Positions 4,330 through 5,490 of a stretch of 5,490 nt of DNA are shown one piece after another (the first letter of the stretch is position 1; each line of letters begins with the position of its first letter). This stretch comes from Actinomycetota bacterium. Lineage in GTDB: Bacteria > Actinomycetota > Actinomycetes > S36-B12. The translations under genes and the position numbers were made by a program. The stretch covers positions 1-5,490 of the forward strand of contig DMPC01000158.1 of the NCBI GenBank assembly GCA_003456155.1, written 5' to 3'. The notes under the pieces are model-generated. The model searched no databases. It was not told the origin of the DNA and saw only the letters and a program-made list of their open reading frames with translations.

Positions 4330-5490
4330 CGGCTTCGGCCCACGCGAGCACCAGGCAGACCCCGAGCTGGCTCGCTCCGACCGCACTGGGTGGGGCTCTG
4401 GTGCTCCTCTTCCTCTACTGGTCCTTGAACTGGTGGTGGATCGGAACCACCCGCTTCGATGGGTGGAGCACGGGTGACTGGCTGATCAGCTACGACGGTG
4501 GATTCGTGCGGCGGGGACTGTTCGGTTCACTCGTGCTCGGCCTGACGCCAGAGTCCTTTTCCGTCCTGACCGTCGTGACGGCGATTCAGATCGCCCTGAT
4601 GGGGATGCTGTTTGGTCTTCTCTTTCTCCTATACCTGCGCACCTCACGCTCCAAGACGTGGGCGATGGTTCTCCTGTCTCCAGCCGGACTCATGTTCTTC
4701 GCACTGGGCATGGCAAACGAGCAGGCGGGGCCTCGTAAGGAGCTCCTGGTGATGACCGCCTTGGCGCTGGTCGCGATGGGCTTTCGGCGATCCTCATGGT
4801 TTCCCTGGGCCGTCGGTGGCTTCGCGCTCTTCACCTTCGCGACATTGGCTCACGAGGCGTCCGCGCTCGTGCTGCCAGCATTCGCGTACCTCATCTTCTT
4901 GGGAAGTGGCGGTCGCGAGTCAACAGCCAAGATCCGTCAGCGTGCCCTGATTGCTGCCTATTCAGGCGTCGCTGCCATCGCCGTTGTCCTAGCCATAATC
5001 TTTCCCGGGAATGCCGGAGTCCAGCAGGCCATCTGTGAGGCGTGGATAGGCCGTGGAGTTATGGCGAACTGTCAGGGAGAGGCCCTCGGCTCACTCACGC
5101 TCACCGCCGATCGCATCACGGAGGTCTTCGCAGCCCAGTTGTTCCCCCACTACTGGGAATACCTGCTGGTGATCGCGTTGGCAGCCTTGCCGCTGTATGC
5201 GGTCCGCTTCCTGCCGCAGCACGGGAAGGCGACACTCATCATCCTCGCCTTTCTGGCACCCCTGTTCCTCATCGCATGGGACTACGGGCGCTGGATCCTC
5301 CTCGCCGCCATGACTCTGTCGATTCTTGCTCTGGCGCTCGCCGCCGATCCGAATGAACCCCAACCCATGCAGGTCTCCACCATCGGGATACTTGCCTACT
5401 GCTTTCTCTGGGGCTTTCCTGGCTATGCGAATGAGGCCCCGGTCCTTTACGACGGCTGGATCTTTGTCTGGCTCAAGGACTACCTTCCGA
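4311..5490 (+). CDS. Polytopic membrane protein of unknown function, possible Wzy-like polymerase or GT-C transferase (3' end outside window)
   Basis: An open frame of 393 codons with no stop runs off the right edge, starting at GTG 4311 (or TTG 4314) behind AGGAG. I do not recognise a named family with certainty. About ten hydrophobic segments are visible, near residues 22-44, 84-109, 117-135, 145-157, 161-180, 183-200, 213-234, 285-302, 307-326, 328-344 and 356-373. The most striking block is the non-membrane stretch 56-72, DWLISYDGGFVRRGLFG, after the first segment. As I recall, uncharacterised membrane proteins of polysaccharide loci carry a similar GGF-x-RRG motif. Charged residues at membrane borders, RKE (142-144), HE (181-182) and DYGRW (324-328), are candidate functional sites, and C242/C254 lie in the large loop 235-284. 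The locus context suggests glycan polymerisation, transfer or export. That is inference: no Wzy, Wzx or GT-C signature can be confirmed by eye. Coding is supported by G/C-biased third positions. Confidence 0.85.
   Translation, partial: MLTVHGTASAHASTRQTPSWLAPTALGGALVLLFLYWSLNWWWIGTTRFDGWSTGDWLISYDGGFVRRGLFGSLVLGLTPESFSVLTVVTAIQIALMGMLFGLLFLLYLRTSRSKTWAMVLLSPAGLMFFALGMANEQAGPRKELLVMTALALVAMGFRRSSWFPWAVGGFALFTFATLAHEASALVLPAFAYLIFLGSGGRESTAKIRQRALIAAYSGVAAIAVVLAIIFPGNAGVQQAICEAWIGRGVMANCQGEALGSLTLTADRITEVFAAQLFPHYWEYLLVIALAALPLYAVRFLPQHGKATLIILAFLAPLFLIAWDYGRWILLAAMTLSILALALAADPNEPQPMQVSTIGILAYCFLWGFPGYANEAPVLYDGWIFVWLKDYLP

Noticed and set aside
4796..5363. Open frames in other phases (4796-5038 plus, 5042-5356 plus, 5091-5363 minus)
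   Set aside because: All overlap the continuous 393-codon membrane-protein frame, which has the ribosome binding site, hydrophobic periodicity and G/C-biased third positions.
1..5490. Mobile elements, CRISPR arrays, tRNA/rRNA genes, riboswitches, phage or defence genes
   Set aside because: I found no transposase or integrase motif, no regularly spaced repeats, no tRNA-like clover pattern and no nuclease, helicase or toxin motif. The window is explained by glycan-biosynthesis genes.

Overview
The window is GC-rich, with strong G/C preference at third codon positions, GTG and TTG starts, AGGAGG-type ribosome binding sites and TANNNT-type -10 elements. Two starts look leaderless. This fits a high-GC Gram-positive bacterium (Actinomycetota), but no marker gene fixes the genus. 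Every recognisable gene belongs to cell-surface polysaccharide biosynthesis, so this looks like part of an exopolysaccharide, capsule or wall-glycan locus.

Layout, left to right: (1) the 5' part of a GDP-mannose 4,6-dehydratase gene (gmd) on the minus strand, running off the left edge; (2) after an 82-bp divergent spacer with a 6-1-6 inverted repeat, a plus-strand GT61/DUF563-type glycosyltransferase; (3) convergent with it, and overlapping its 3' end by 10 bp, a minus-strand acyltransferase-3 (OafA-like) protein with a C-terminal SGNH domain; (4) after a short divergent spacer, a plus-strand GT2 glycosyltransferase of rhamnosyltransferase type; (5) after 120 bp with its own likely promoter and a direct repeat, a large plus-strand polytopic membrane protein that runs off the right edge and whose function I do not recognise.

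Inferred division of labour: Gmd makes GDP-4-keto-6-deoxymannose, the precursor of GDP-fucose or GDP-rhamnose type donors. The GT2 and GT61 enzymes would add sugars to the repeat unit, the OafA-SGNH protein would O-acylate the glycan across the membrane, and the polytopic protein could polymerise, transfer or export. The first four genes alternate in direction, so they cannot form one operon.

I see no RNA gene, CRISPR array, insertion sequence, integrase or phage gene, and no defence system. The items most worth a second look are the unassigned membrane protein, the paired leaderless-type promoters between genes 3 and 4, and the duplicated initiation-like sequence before gene 5.
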